Source: Papilionanthe hookeriana x Papilionanthe teres (Eukaryota > Streptophyta > Magnoliopsida > Asparagales > Orchidaceae). Taken from it: 64,000 nt of DNA. Of this stretch, positions 32,436 through 44,368 are shown piece by piece. The notes beneath the pieces are model-generated. The model saw only the letters and a list, made by a program, of their open reading frames with translations, had not been told where the DNA came from and ran no database searches. Position 1 is the stretch's first letter. Each line of letters opens with the position of its first letter. The stretch is from assembly GCA_022702705.1 (NCBI GenBank), contig CM040423.1, positions 116,803,738 through 116,867,737 of the forward strand, in the 5' to 3' direction. A program made the position numbers and the translations under genes.

Positions 32436-34708
32436 TGATCCGACCCGCAATAACGCAGTAATATTCGCTTCCAAAAGATGGCAAAAAACTTGACCCAATT
32501 TATAAATAACGGCTAGTGTATAAAATCAAAATGATGTAAAATATTAGAAAATATTTTACACACTAGGGGTACTACGCAAGTATACGTATCGTTTCAAGTA
32601 ATATAGGGTTTTCTTTTATAACCCCAGTATCGATCCCACAAAGAAGCGAGGTAAGAAATCCTTTAAAGTTAATTCCAGTCTATTTCTATAAGGCCTAAAT
32701 TTAGAATGTTGATTAAAATGGGTTTTCTAATAACTAATCCTAAATAAAGTTCTTAAATAAAAAGATAATTTATGGATAAATTGGTTTGGAGAAATTCGAG
32801 ATATTAAAAATTACCTTTTTCTTGCAATTACATAGATAATGTGTAAGAAAGATATGCTTAGAATTAATGTAGTAGTGACAAATAGAAGCATTCCTATTGT
32901 TTACCCTTTGGTCCAGGTGTAAAGAACATTGGCTAATCTATTGATCGGTTTAGGATGTTTTATTAGTAGAATGGGTTAATCTAGGCTCACACTACTAGAT
33001 GTCCAAGGGTGGCTATGGTCGGCCCTACCAGTGACCAGTTCCCTTTCTATAGATCAAATTATTAGAATTTAGACTCTAAAAACTAATCAATTATGCGCCC
33101 AATAAACAATATCTTCCTATTTATTTGCACTTCACCTTGAATAACCCGCACAAGGCCTTCGACTACCCAAGGATTCATGTGATATCTACTAGTTATGAAT
33201 TCATCTCCTTCTAGTGTCTCGAATTCTTCAACGAGTTTTAATAATACAAGTGATCAATTTGTAAAGTAAATGAAGATCCGGTATGAATATCATCACCATA
33301 ATTTAATAAGAGAATATCTAAGCAAATCTTAATTCCTAAACATGCATCTATTTCATTATAAAATAAAAGTAAATGAAAATAATGGCATAAGAAGTAAAAT
33401 AATTGATAGAACTATATAATAAATTAAGTGTCAACAAGGAACTTATTTCATTAGTATTCTATTATATTTATGCAATTATATGTCACCTAGAAGCATCTAA
33501 TAGATAATTCTATCATAAAAATGATTTTCCTACGCATGCCACTACTTCATATTAAAAGAAAGAGTAAAGGAAATCACTTACGAAACATGGATAATTCACG
33601 ACAGAAAACTTCATTTAAAACAAAGAAAATCCACTAGAAAGTGTTTACAACAATTACAAGAGAATGAAGAACACAATACTTAGCTCTTTCCTTCTGAAAG
33701 AAAGAAGATCTCTCCACCAAAGTTTCCCACTGATCCATGCGATGCTCGTACATCCCTTACATAAATATCTCAAAATCCCTCACCAATCTCTCCATAAGAT
33801 GTAAAAATCTACATCTTCATAACTCTAAATGACTAAAATGACTAAGGGGGAAGAAAGAGACTATAGGGTGCAATTTTCTCTGAAGGAGTGGCCTCCTATT
33901 TATAGGCTTCAAGGGTTGCCTCAAGGCACCTCTTCAAAATGTGTCCATGTTCAATGAATCTTCTAGAAACCAACTCTGGCGCCTAGGCGCCGAAATCTGG
34001 CGCCTAGGCGCCGGACTCTGTTGACTAAGTCTTCGCACCCCTTCACTTTGGGTCACACCTCTTAGCTATTAAAACCGTTCCAATGTGTCCAGATACATTG
34101 TATCACATGTCCTATATATTAGGAATAACTTCCAGGCTTCTAGAAGGCCTAGAAACTACTTAACACCGTCAAAATAACCCCCAAAGTCATCAAAAATCCG
34201 TCACATAACCGTTTCTGGATGATTCTGGTGCCTAGGCCTTGATTCTGGCTCCTAGGTGCCGTTTTCTCGTCGTCACTGGCGCTTAGGCGCTGGGTTTGGC
34301 GCCTAGGCTCCACCCTGTGCGCAGCTCCACCATTTTGCTCTGTTTGGCTCCGTTTCAACTTCGTTTCACCCCATTTCAATTGCGTTGCGTTCCTAACATC
34401 TTTACTTACAAGATAGACATAAAAACAATCTTTCTCAAAAGTATAATTTCATCCAAAACATGTGAGAAATGTAAAAGATATTGAGCATAGAAAGACATAT
34501 TGATATGTGCCAAGTTAGAATTTGTTTTTCTTGTTCATTTTGGCTCAAAATTGCATAGTTTTTGCTTCATCTTCTCTAAAATCATATTTTTATACTTGAA
34601 AAAAAAATTATGCAAAATACCCTCCTTTATAATGTAATATATTTAAAATTATGCATAAAGTAGGTCATGAAATGAACACTAAAAATAGGTACTTTTTTTT
34701 ATGGATCA
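32436..34708 (-). repeat. Family-A Athila-like solo LTR inserted in LINE RT
   Basis: On the minus strand it starts TGATCCAT (34708) and ends GGTCGGATCA (32436), matching the family-A LTR 7120-8162 at both ends. It carries perfect dyads GGCGCCTAGGCGCC (33978-33991 and 33999-34012) and variants up to 34311, then a TATA box TATAAATA (minus strand; 33897-33904) 74 bp downstream. U5 motif at 32572-32603. Flanks ACTAT and AATGT do not match perfectly; the LINE frame resumes directly after it. No internal region is present, so it is a solo LTR. Confidence 0.88.
33897..34311 (-). promoter_or_regulatory. U3 dyad cluster and TATA box, family-A solo LTR
   Basis: Dyads at 33978, 33999, 34228, 34247, 34278 (GGCGCTTAGGCGCT) and 34298 lie upstream, in LTR orientation, of TATAAATA. 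Two are perfect 14-bp palindromes. The arrangement parallels the U3 of element B with an unrelated dyad sequence. Confidence 0.55.
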
Positions 34709-37203
34709 AATGTCATCTCTAAAGTTATTAGTAAATCATTGTATCTCGCCTTCAACTCCATCTCGCTACTTTAATCTCTCCCCAGCAATTTGCTTTTATT
34801 CAAGGTTGTCATATTACTGAAAATATTTTACTTACACAATAATTAGTTAATAAGCTTGACAGGAAATGTCATGGAGGCAATATGATTTTTCAACTTGATA
34901 TACAGAAAGCTTTCGACACTATAAATTGGGGTTTCATTCTAGCTAGGCTGCTCTCCCGGGGCTTCTAACCTCAGTTTTGCAACTTGATCCACAGATGGCT
35001 ACAAGGAAACTGCTATAGTGTACTAGTTAATGGTAATACATATGGTTTCTTTACTACAAAACATGGTATTAGACAGGGAGACCCCCTCTCCCCTACTATT
35101 TATATTTTGGCATTTGATTATCTATCTAGATTACTTAATCATTCACATGCACTTCATCCCCATATCCAATATCATCACAAATCAAAGGTTGTGGTTAGCC
35201 ATCTTGCATATGCTGATGATGCAATTCTTTTTTTGAGAGCCACTAAGCCAGCTATCAAAACAATTATGCATACACTTGATAAGTTCTCTCTTACCACTGA
35301 CATACTTTTAAACAAAAATAAATGCAATATTTATTTGGTACTGTTGTTAAGACTCATGTAATACAGTGGGCTATCTCCTACACCAACTGTTCCTCTGCCT
35401 CCTTACCTTTTCAATACCTTGGGGTTAATATACTTAAAGGTAGAAGGAAGTAGACCAAGTTTAATCATATTGTAGATAAAATTAAAGCACGAATTAAAGA
35501 TTGGAGGAATGTTTTTCTCTCCAATGGTGGCATGTTAACTTTACTTAAATTTGTCTTACATCGCTTTCCGCTCTATGCATTACAGATTTTTTCACCTAAG
35601 AAAAGCACTAAATAAGTTTTGGAACTCCTTTTCAATCGTTTCCTTTGGACTAGAAAGGAAAGGAGGAAATTTTGCACCAAGTGGGACAATATTTGTTGTC
35701 CAGTACGGCTGGGGGTTTGGGATTTAAAAATCTGGACCATCTTGCAGCAATCAACAAATGTAAATTGTGGTTTAAATTTAGGAATGGCACCTCTCTGTGG
35801 GTCCAAATGTTATCAAAATATAGCTCTTGTTAGCATCCTTCTTTGGTATCTTGGAAGGTAGGTGATTCTACGATTTGGAAATCCATTCTTAATGTCAGAT
35901 CCCTTGAAATCAGTTTATATACTTGGATCTTGGTGATGGTAAGGTATCTTTTTGGCACGAACATTAAGGATCCAGTAATTTTGTTGATATTATTATTCCC
36001 CTACTTTGAATGGCTTATTAGTTGCTGATTGTTGGGTAGATGGACAGTGGAATCTACCCCTACTAAAGGATCTGGTGGATGAGCATGCTCTGGAAATCTC
36101 TACCATTCCTATTCAAAACCATAAAAAGGACCAACCTATCTGGAAACACACCAATTTACACTCTATTACCGAAATGCTTTATAGCAAGTTATACCCTTTT
36201 CTAAGTTATACCCTTTTCCTAAATGGCCTTGGGCTAAACTTGTTTGGAATAAACTCCTCTCTCCTTCTATCTCTTTCTTAATATGGAGATATTTACACTC
36301 TTTCTTAGCATTAGATAACATATTGAAACTTAAAGATTTGAAGCTTGCTTCTCAAGGTTATTTATGTAACTTGGATAAGGAAAGTTATTTACACACTTTT
36401 TTTTTCTGTGTCCTTATGCTAACACTGTTTGGAATCTTGTGGGGTATTTCTTCAGTATGCATTGGCCAACAAATCCAAATTTGGAACAGTACTTATGGAG
36501 TTGGAACTTACATCGCTTGCATAAAAGGTTTCCCTCCTTTCCTTTACTGGTATTATGGTTTATCTGGAATGCCAGAAACAGCTATAAATATAACTCTACC
36601 CCTCCTCCACCCTCTCTCAACTCATCCTTCATCCTATCCCATTACTTCAAAGCTCTTCATTTATTAGAGACCAATACACAACCAACTACTCTACCAAGGC
36701 TTACTCTGGTTTTCTGGAACTCCCTCCCCCTGGATGGATTAAAATGAATATTGATGGGAGTTGGACTCCTCAGGCTGCTGGGGCTGGGGGTATTTTCAGA
36801 AATTCCAATGGCACCACCTTGCACTTTTTTTCCTCTCCTATTTATGCAACTGATTCAGCCCATGCTGAATCCTGGACTGTTTACTTAGCTCTGAAACTTG
36901 TTGTTGCTTTATCTATGCACAATATCATTCTGGAAACTGACTCCTCCACCATCTATCACACCTTTTCCTCATCTAGTACCCTCTTTGGAATTTGGTGGGA
37001 ATTGTTAACAAAGATAGACATCTTATATTTTCCTCTCAGTTAAATATCCAAATGACTTTTATTTACATAGAGGGAAATCAACCTGCGGATTGGCTGGCTA
37101 AATGGGGGATTTCTAGTATTCTTACTGGAACATCACCTCCTTCTGTACTGAAAAAAATGCTTCATGGAGATCTTTTACGCATGTCGTATATGAGGTCATG
37201 ATT
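34709..37203 (+). pseudogene. LINE copy 1 ORF2, RT catalytic part to RNase H
   Basis: Continues the RT after the solo LTR: HGIRQGDPLSPTIYILAFDY (35065) and HLAYADDAILFLRA with YADD at 35209-35220. Next come RT thumb pieces (LFNRFLWTRKERRKF, 35625) and a zinc-finger-RVT-like stretch. The RNase H-like domain reads MNIDGSWTPQAAGAGGIFRN (36744), ILETDSSTIY and FIYIEGNQPADWLAKWG (37050-37100). Stop at 37201. Several frameshifts separate these pieces. The protein would nick target DNA and reverse-transcribe the LINE RNA; this copy is inactive. Confidence 0.82.
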
Positions 37204-37793
37204 TGTAAGCTAATATGTTCTCAATCCTTTTAAGTTTTGCATTTCCTTTATGTAGCATGGAAGTGGGGCTCCATGATGCTTCTTCTCTCTCCCGGATGCA
37301 TTTAGTTTCCAAGTGTTGCTCTGTACCTACCTTTTGCTTATTTGCAATCCTTGGTGCTCCTCATCTTGCTTTCTTTGGAAGGTCTCATAGGTTTACTGTT
37401 TCCCTGTTATTATTGACTGGATGGCTTACTTCTGGCTGGATGGGTGTCTGCTGCCTGGATGAATTTCCACCTTGATCCTTTCACTGCTGCCTACATATGT
37501 CTGATCTTATGGTCTCTGTTTGGTATACTATTTTGGTGTTGAGTTTTATCTTTTTGGGTTATTGGTCTACTGGTTTTCTTGTAATTTGGTTACACTTTTG
37601 TCTATTGTTTTTCTTTTCTTGCGTCGAGTTGTACTGTGAAAAGAGGAACCCTATAGGACTACCCATGTATTTCTTTTTGTATTAGATAGGGATCCACTTT
37701 CCCTCCCATTTAATGTAACCTTTTAAGTATTAACACGTAGGGAGCCACGAGCTGCTCCTTCCCCCTCCCGCCCGCCCCCTCCCCCTCCCCCCC

Positions 37794-37811
37794 ATATATA
37801 TATATATATAT
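37794..37811. repeat. (TA)n between LINE copies 1 and 2
   Basis: About nine TA units, directly preceded by the C-rich 3' end of LINE copy 1 and directly followed by LINE copy 2. Confidence 0.9.
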
Positions 37812-39817
37812 TCACTTGGCATATGCTGATGATGTCATCATTTTCACCAATGGAAGTAAGCTTGCTGTAAAGAAAACTTTGCAACCGATCGATCACCTAG
37901 CCTTGGTAACATGTCCGGAATTAAACCAAAGGAAGTGTCAATATTTGGTCGGGAAAGGGTTCAAATATCAACGAGTGGTTGAAAGAGCACACGAGATTTT
38001 CTCGCTGCTGATCTCCCCTTGAAATATCTAGGAGTGCGGTTAAATAAAGGAAGGAGGAAGCAATCTCGGTATGATGAAGTTGTTAGGAAGATTACATCAA
38101 CATTAAACTCGCTGGACTAATACATTTCGTCTAATGGTGGAAGATTAACATTGCTTAAGAGTATACTCTCAACCTTTCCCCTTTATCAGTTACAAATAGT
38201 TAGAATGAAAAAGAGCACTCAGAAAATGATAGAAACAATGTTTAATAAATTTCTCTGGGAAGGCCAAACCAAACAATATCATTGGGCTATATGGAACAAG
38301 GTTTGCAAACCAATCAAGGTTGGGGGCCTAGGGCTGAGAAATTTCCAACGGATGAGCCATTTGTTCTATTGTAAGCGAGTGGATTAAATTCGAAGGAAAG
38401 ATACCATGTGGGCAAAATTCTTGTTTGATAAATATTGTTGGAAAGCTCACCCAAACTCCGTAGTACCAAGACAAGGGGATTCTAAGCACTAGAGAAGCTT
38501 GCCGAAAGTTAGGGATCCGACCGATCGATATTTCGCCGGGAAGTGGGCAAGGGGGAGGTGAATTTCTATTACGACAACCTGGATAGGAGATGGCAATTTA
38601 AATTTTATCGCTGATTTCAATCACCAACTAACGATTGCAGATTTCTGGATGGAGGATCAATGGAATGTCAACAAGCTGAATGAAATTTTGGATGAAGAGA
38701 GCATACAACAGATCATTCAAATCCCTATTAATCCAACTATACCTGATAGAATCATACTGAAGCAGTCTAATAAAATTTCTTTCAATCAAATGATTCATAG
38801 CTCATTTCAACTTTGGCTCTGATACTACTTAGGGGAGAAAATCCGGACCAGTGCTTTTATCCCCCTCTATGTCTTACTTCGCTGGAGAATGTTTCATCAT
38901 TACCTTCCATTAGATGATATTTTAAAACTCAAAGGACTAAGACTAGCTTCTAGATGTTGGCTGTGTCAAGCTCAGGAAGAATCTTTTTCCCACCTCTTTC
39001 TCCATTGTACTGTCACTAAACAGGTGTGGATTACTGTTTTACAACAATTCCATCTTAACCACCTCAATTACAATTGGCTCAATTGGGAAGCTTGCTGGGA
39101 GGACTGGAAAAATGAAAAATGGTTCCATTTACCTTTAGTTATCTGCTGGTTTGTTTGGATGCATAGGAATCATGTGAAGTATGACAACGGAACTTGTAGT
39201 ATTAATCATATGGTGGCCAACTGCTGTAGTTTTCTAAGTAAGAAGCCACTGTTGGAGCCCACAATTAAAAGAAAACCTACATTGCTGAAGTGGTCCCTTC
39301 CACCTCCACCATGGATAAAAATAAATATAGATGGGAGTTTCACTAACTCGTTGCTGGAATCAGGCAGCTTGCAGAAATTCGGAGGTAAGTTATTGTGGTA
39401 CTTTCAAGTTCCTATCATCTCACCTGTCGCCTCTCCACTCGAACTCCAAGCCGCTTATTGGGCCACGATTATCGCTAAAGCTTTGAACTACCAATTTGTC
39501 CGGATTGAATCCGATTCTCAGTAATTGGTTAATATAATACAAGGATTATCTCCTCCTCCTTGGAATTTGGTATACCCTTACGGAACATTGCTCTCTACAT
39601 TTGGCTCTCTCAACATTAAGTGGTCTCATATCTTTAGAGAAGGTAACCAACCCGCTAACCGGTTGGCCAAACATGCCACCGCAACTCAAAGGATTATTTT
39701 TGTCGTTAAACCCGATGATCCTTTAAAGCTTTTACTTTTTGGGGATTTGACTGATATTCCCTTTATTAGATGTATGTAACTTTGTTGACTTTTGATGAAT
39801 GAATTTTCTTCTTTTTT

Positions 39818-39819
<2 letters not shown>
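37812..39819 (+). mobile_element. L1-type LINE copy 2, 5'-truncated in RT
   Basis: Starts within HLAYADDVIIFTNGSK (YADD at 37822-37833), right after (TA)n, so the 5' truncation falls just before the RT active site. It continues through the RT C-terminus (MFNKFLWEGQTKQYHWAIWN, 38240), zinc-finger tail and RNase H to a stop at 39777, then a short 3' UTR and a long (TA)n. Confidence 0.85.
38889..39779 (+). pseudogene. LINE copy 2 ORF2, zinc-finger (RVT-associated) and RNase H
   Basis: A 211-codon open frame begins MFHHYLPLDDILKLKGLRLA and holds the zf-RVT pattern (CWLCQAQEESFSHLFLHC: Cys-x2-Cys...His-x3-Cys), then WFVWMHRNHVKYDN. A plant RNase H-like domain follows (PPPPWIKINIDGSFTNSLLE ... IESDSQ). 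A TAA at 39522 interrupts it. The frame then continues with VNIIQGLSPPPWNLVYPYGT and FREGNQPANRLAKHAT to 39777. Apart from that stop, the last 890 bp are well kept compared with the RT part. Confidence 0.82.

Positions 39820-39899
<80 letters not shown>
39820..39899. repeat. (TA)n microsatellite at LINE copy 2 3' end
   Basis: About 39 TA units following 'cttttttcaa'. Confidence 0.97.
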
Positions 39900-39901
<2 letters not shown>

Positions 39902-41779
39902 TTAGAAGTGCCTAAAAAGAAAAGGTGAAAAAAAAATTAACCTAATGATTAAAATGTTTGAGGGGATTTTAATGTTTAAGTTGTTGGGATTGGAAATAAA
40001 ATAGACACAAGGTGATTCATTGAGGAATTTAAACTGCCTCTAAGTGACTGTTGATGCATTTAAAATTAGTCAAAAGTGAACAAATTTGTTATATATTTTA
40101 TTGCAAATCCCTACGTTTTCTCTATTAATATACACTGATCAATTGTTTGTCACTGAAAACATCAATGACTTCGCTATAATAAATTTGTTGTTGCCCGCGT
40201 CCCGCTTCAGCCACCATATTATGATTGCCACTCTCAACTTTTTCAACCTATCTTCCATCCTCTTGATCAACCTCGACTCTAGCAGCCACTTCAATGTTGT
40301 GAATCATGCCACTATAGCTCTGACCAATATCTTCTAAATTTTAAAAACTTCACCAAAACAAATAAAATATATTATTACATGGCCTTTGCTTAATATTGAT
40401 TCAACCAATAACATCTTAAGTTCAAGGTAAAGTATATATTTCATATATATCCAAACATACAAACCCTTTAGTAAAGGTGAAGAAGGTCCGATTTCTAGCT
40501 CATCTGATGTGAAGAAAATCAGATAAAACCTACATAAAATAGCTTGAAATTATTTGTTTTTCTCCTTTCTCTATTTATAAAGATATTTGATATGTATACT
40601 TATATAATAGACATATTTTTAAACACATGTAGCAATAAATTTATATAATATGCAAATTATTAATCTTCATAGTCTATTTCAAATCGGCTCGATCGGATTC
40701 AAGCCTTGCTCAAATCAGCCTGATCTCACTGAACCAGGGGATCGACTATTTGATTCAATCTGAAAAAAAAATTAATGCAATCATAAAGCACTCTATGATT
40801 TCAAGCTAAAATTTTTGCCTTACTAACATTGGGTGAAGTTAGTCTAGGCTTCAAAATTCTCAATTTTATATTCATTATCGTCCGTATAAACACCATTGGC
40901 TATAGATTTCGGTTAAAAGAGTGCGAATAAACAAGTAACCTTCCAAAATGTTGGGCTTTGGGCCATAATATGGATTTTGGTTTAATTTTTTGTTATGCAA
41001 ACGCATTAAGCTGATTGAGCCGCTTCTTCTCGTCACTATTATACACAAAATAATACCCATCGAATTCTGCTAAGATACTTCTTTTATTTCGCAATATTTA
41101 TCTATTTATGTCCTTCAATCTAATCCTAACTTTTCTTCTGCTCGTGTATCAATTATTTGAAATTGGTTTGGTCTCAGATCATTTTTGAACTTTCAGGTAA
41201 ATCAACTTCATTTCAATATAAGAATATAACTCAATAGTTTGTTTTCTACTGCCAAGTTACACTAGAAAATCCGACAAAGCTTACTACTAATGGTTTGGCG
41301 TTGGCAATACTCCGAGGCAAACCATTTGCTTCGGCTTTTACATCAAACTTTTTCAACTCATTAAATCATACTTTGTAGCATCAAATTAGCAGAAAATAAT
41401 GACGATGGTAACTCTTTTGCATCCGAAAATACTATCATACAAGCCCTAAAATTCTTTTTATTTGTTTAGTGCCTTCCCCTTCCATAATTTTGTAGAATTT
41501 ATGGTAGATAGATAAACATAAGAATTGATCGTTTCGATATAAAATTTAAAGTTCGGGTGTTATTATGTAATACGTAAGATTTAGTGGAATGTTTGTAAGA
41601 ATTGAAAGTTAGGTGTTAGATATGGAATAAAAAAGAGTTTAGTGGTTTGTCTGCAGAATAATTATGGTTAAAGTGTTTGAAATGTGGTGGGGGTTTTTGG
41701 TTTGGGACCGCCAAAGATCATGAAAGATTATCATCTAAATGATCAAATATGGCCTTCTAAAACAATATACTATCTCGAA
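39900..41779. other. AT-rich intergenic stretch, no recognised gene
   Basis: No domain or TE protein is recognised on either strand. Short open frames (up to 83 codons near 40086) show no recognisable motif. Confidence 0.5.
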
Positions 41780-42870
41780 AGATAGAGACAATCATTCAGA
41801 TAAGAAAATCTTTGAGGTCTACAGAACTAGGGTCCTTCCCTTTTTATAAAGATATCTGATAAGGTTTATTTTAATTACAAGGTTTTATTCCCACAAGGGC
41901 AAGCCATCATAGTTGATTACATCTTTAGTGATGTAAGCCCTACAGAAAGCCTCTCGATTATTATGATAAGTTAAATTTCCAAATATCGGCTTTTCATAAT
42001 TGGAGCGTTCCTAATTGAAAGAATTAAGTTCAAAAGGTTGAGACCTAGAATATGATAATGACATGTTATGGGAAGGACCCAAGACATAAGAAAGATTTGA
42101 AAAGGTTTGATAAAATTAGTTTGATTGGATGAAGTCAAAAGATAGATTAGTACTATATTTGGCTTACAGAAGTGATTTGAAAAGGAAAAATTTTCTATAT
42201 AGAAAATGAATCTTTAAACTCTATAGAGAGTTCTATGGGTGGACTAACCTAATTTTGGGAATAACATCTCCGGTTAAGATGCCCAAGGCATTCCATCATC
42301 CTGGGAACATTAGTATATATCTAATAAGGCAAACCACATACCCAAGAATCCCCCTTGAATGCCAGAGCATGAAGGATTCGTAGTTTCGTAGCAGTCTTAA
42401 ATAGTTTCGTCAGTAATCATGATTTACTTTTGTTCTAGGGTATTCTCTCTAGTCTTAGGGGGTATGTTTGTTGTTTTGCATGTTTTGATCCTTAGAAGTA
42501 ACTAGGTACCTATACTAAGACTAACCTGGGGTAAGTGTATGGCCCTCGATTAAGTATCTAAATCAGCTAACCTAGTGTTCATGTCAAATATACTTAGGTT
42601 CAGTTCTCGTTTTAATGTTAGGCTGCTTTAAATATTTATTTGAAGTTCAATATTTTATTTCATGTCTTGTTTGGCTTCTAAGTTTGTCAGTCATGTTGAG
42701 AAATCAATGTTTTCTATTTTTGAGTTTTATTTTATTTAAATTTTGATTTTATTGTGTGGAGAAAACTAAGAAGTTCTCATTCTTATTTTTTTAATGTAAT
42801 TTTTTTATTTTTATTTTTTTAAAATGTGATAACACATGAAATAAAACATGACATGGTATAAGTACAGGAT
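41780..42870 (+). repeat. Left arm of a ~1 kb inverted repeat
   Basis: The reverse complement of 45600-46900 matches it in order: 'gataaggtttattttaatt' (41870), 'agagttctat' (42225), 'gatgccca.ggc' (42279), 'cagtaatcatg' (42410), 'tattctctctagtct' (42440) and 'aataacacatgaaat' (42828). It could be a terminal inverted repeat of a DNA transposon or two LTRs in opposite orientation. No coding signal. Confidence 0.75.
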
Positions 42871-42989
42871 TTTTGTTGTGGAAGTATTTTGTAAGATTTA
42901 AATAAGTATAGATGAAAATATCTTTTTCCTTATCATGATTGAGTAATAAGTATAAGATTTTTGTTGTAGAAGTATTCAAAATTTGTTTG

Positions 42990-44368
42990 TCAAATAGGAG
43001 TATTTTTATTCTTTACCCTTACTAGAGATGCTATAAAGAACGTTGGCTAGTTTAAAGTTTTAATAGTTATGAAGACGGGTTAGGTAGGGAAGATACTAGC
43101 TCTCACTCTAGAGTTCCCTCTTTTCATCCACCTGGGGGCTAACATCTAGCATCAAAAACTAAAACAATAAACCAAATTAGGGGCTTTAGTCTGTCACCCT
43201 GAATTCTCTAGTTTTACACCCATCAAAGTATATTTCCCTATTTATTTGCATAAAATTATATGAATTATTTTCTCATCCATATAATCTCATGTTATTTCTA
43301 CATATTGTTGATTGAGAAAATACCTACTAAGATTTTACATCTTCTCACTACAAATGTTAACATCTTAATTAGTCGAACCAAGAAGTAAATGAAGTGCAAG
43401 GATTAAAACAATCACAACTTCTTCCAACATTAAAGATCAATACTTCCACAACTTTCATTCAAACCTTAATTACTTTTCATTTTAAGAAAAAAGATAAAGA
43501 AGACTACTCAGAATTCATGGAGAAAACACAACAAGTAAGTTTTAAAAGTAGAAACCATGTAGAAAATACAAGAAGTCTCAATTAAAACCAAATGAAATAC
43601 AAAGATAAAACTTATCTCAAGTTCATCTTTACCAAACTCTTGTAGTTTCTTTAAATCTCTTCCTTTCTCTTACGAGACTCTCTTGAACTAGTGCCCAACC
43701 AAAGAGGGTTTAAATCTCTCTATAACAGTACATTTTTTAACTTAGGAATCCCTACTCACCTTCTCTTTCACTAGGAATGAGAAAAGTGTGAAGAAACCCT
43801 AAGTATGAATCCTACAATTTTTTACTTTAACTAATCACTAAAAACACACTAATTCTTCTTTCTTACTGTCTCTCTAACCTCTCTAACATTCTTTCTTTTA
43901 TACTTTATCAAAAGGTGTCTTAGTGTCTCTTCAAAATATGTTCATATTTAATGAATCTACCCAAGAGATGCATCCTTTCAAGTGAAATTTGAATGTATTT
44001 GGCGCCCTTAATCAATTACCCACATTTGTACCAAAGGATGCCTCAAACACCTATTCAAAATTCACCAAAATACAATAAAATTGCAAAGTAACTACATGGC
44101 GCTTAAGCGTAGGGTTTTGGTACTTAAGCGCGGCCTTCTCTGTCTGCTGGTGCTTAGGCGCTAGATCTGAGCACTTAGTGCCCCAGTTTATTTTAGCATC
44201 TTCTTCATTTTTGCTCCAAATTAGATCCTTTTTACTCCTTTTGACATATTTGGTCAATTTAAGTGTATTTAAAAGTAAAGCGCACAATCACCTTCCATTA
44301 AAGTGCAATATCATAAAAAATAGGTATAAGAATATGCATAAAAATATTATATATTTTTAGGTACATCA
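42990..44368 (-). repeat. Athila-like LTR fragment, minus strand
   Basis: The right end, read on the minus strand, starts TGATGTACC and soon has 'cctattttttatgatattgcacttt', as in LTR B (14874). Dyads GGCGCTTAAGCGT (44098), GGTACTTAAGCGCG (44119), GGTGCTTAGGCGCT (44149) and GCACTTAGTGC (44171) precede, in LTR orientation, a TATA-like GTATAAAA (43896-43903). 'tattctttaccc' near 43008 corresponds to the U5 part. The U5 terminus with the conserved motif is missing, so the LTR is truncated at its 3' end. Confidence 0.75.

Larger units (their letters stand above)
30840..37811 (+). mobile_element. L1-type LINE copy 1, interrupted by a solo LTR
   Basis: Runs from the last codons of ORF1 through endonuclease, RT, zinc-finger tail and RNase H to a 3' UTR. 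The 3' UTR ends 'cacgtagggagccacgagctgctcc', then a C-rich run (37763-37792) and (TA)n (37794-37811). The 5' part is truncated within ORF1. A family-A solo LTR sits in RT at 32436-34708. ORF1 ends at TAA 30928, overlapping the ORF2 ATG (30923) by 8 bases. Confidence 0.85.

Noticed and set aside
40086..40337. 83-codon ORF in AT-rich intergenic DNA
   Set aside because: No recognisable domain, biased composition, and no supporting promoter or neighbours.
41010..41032. miR171-like word TGATTGAGCCGC
   Set aside because: Only 12 bases match, and I saw no convincing foldback partner.
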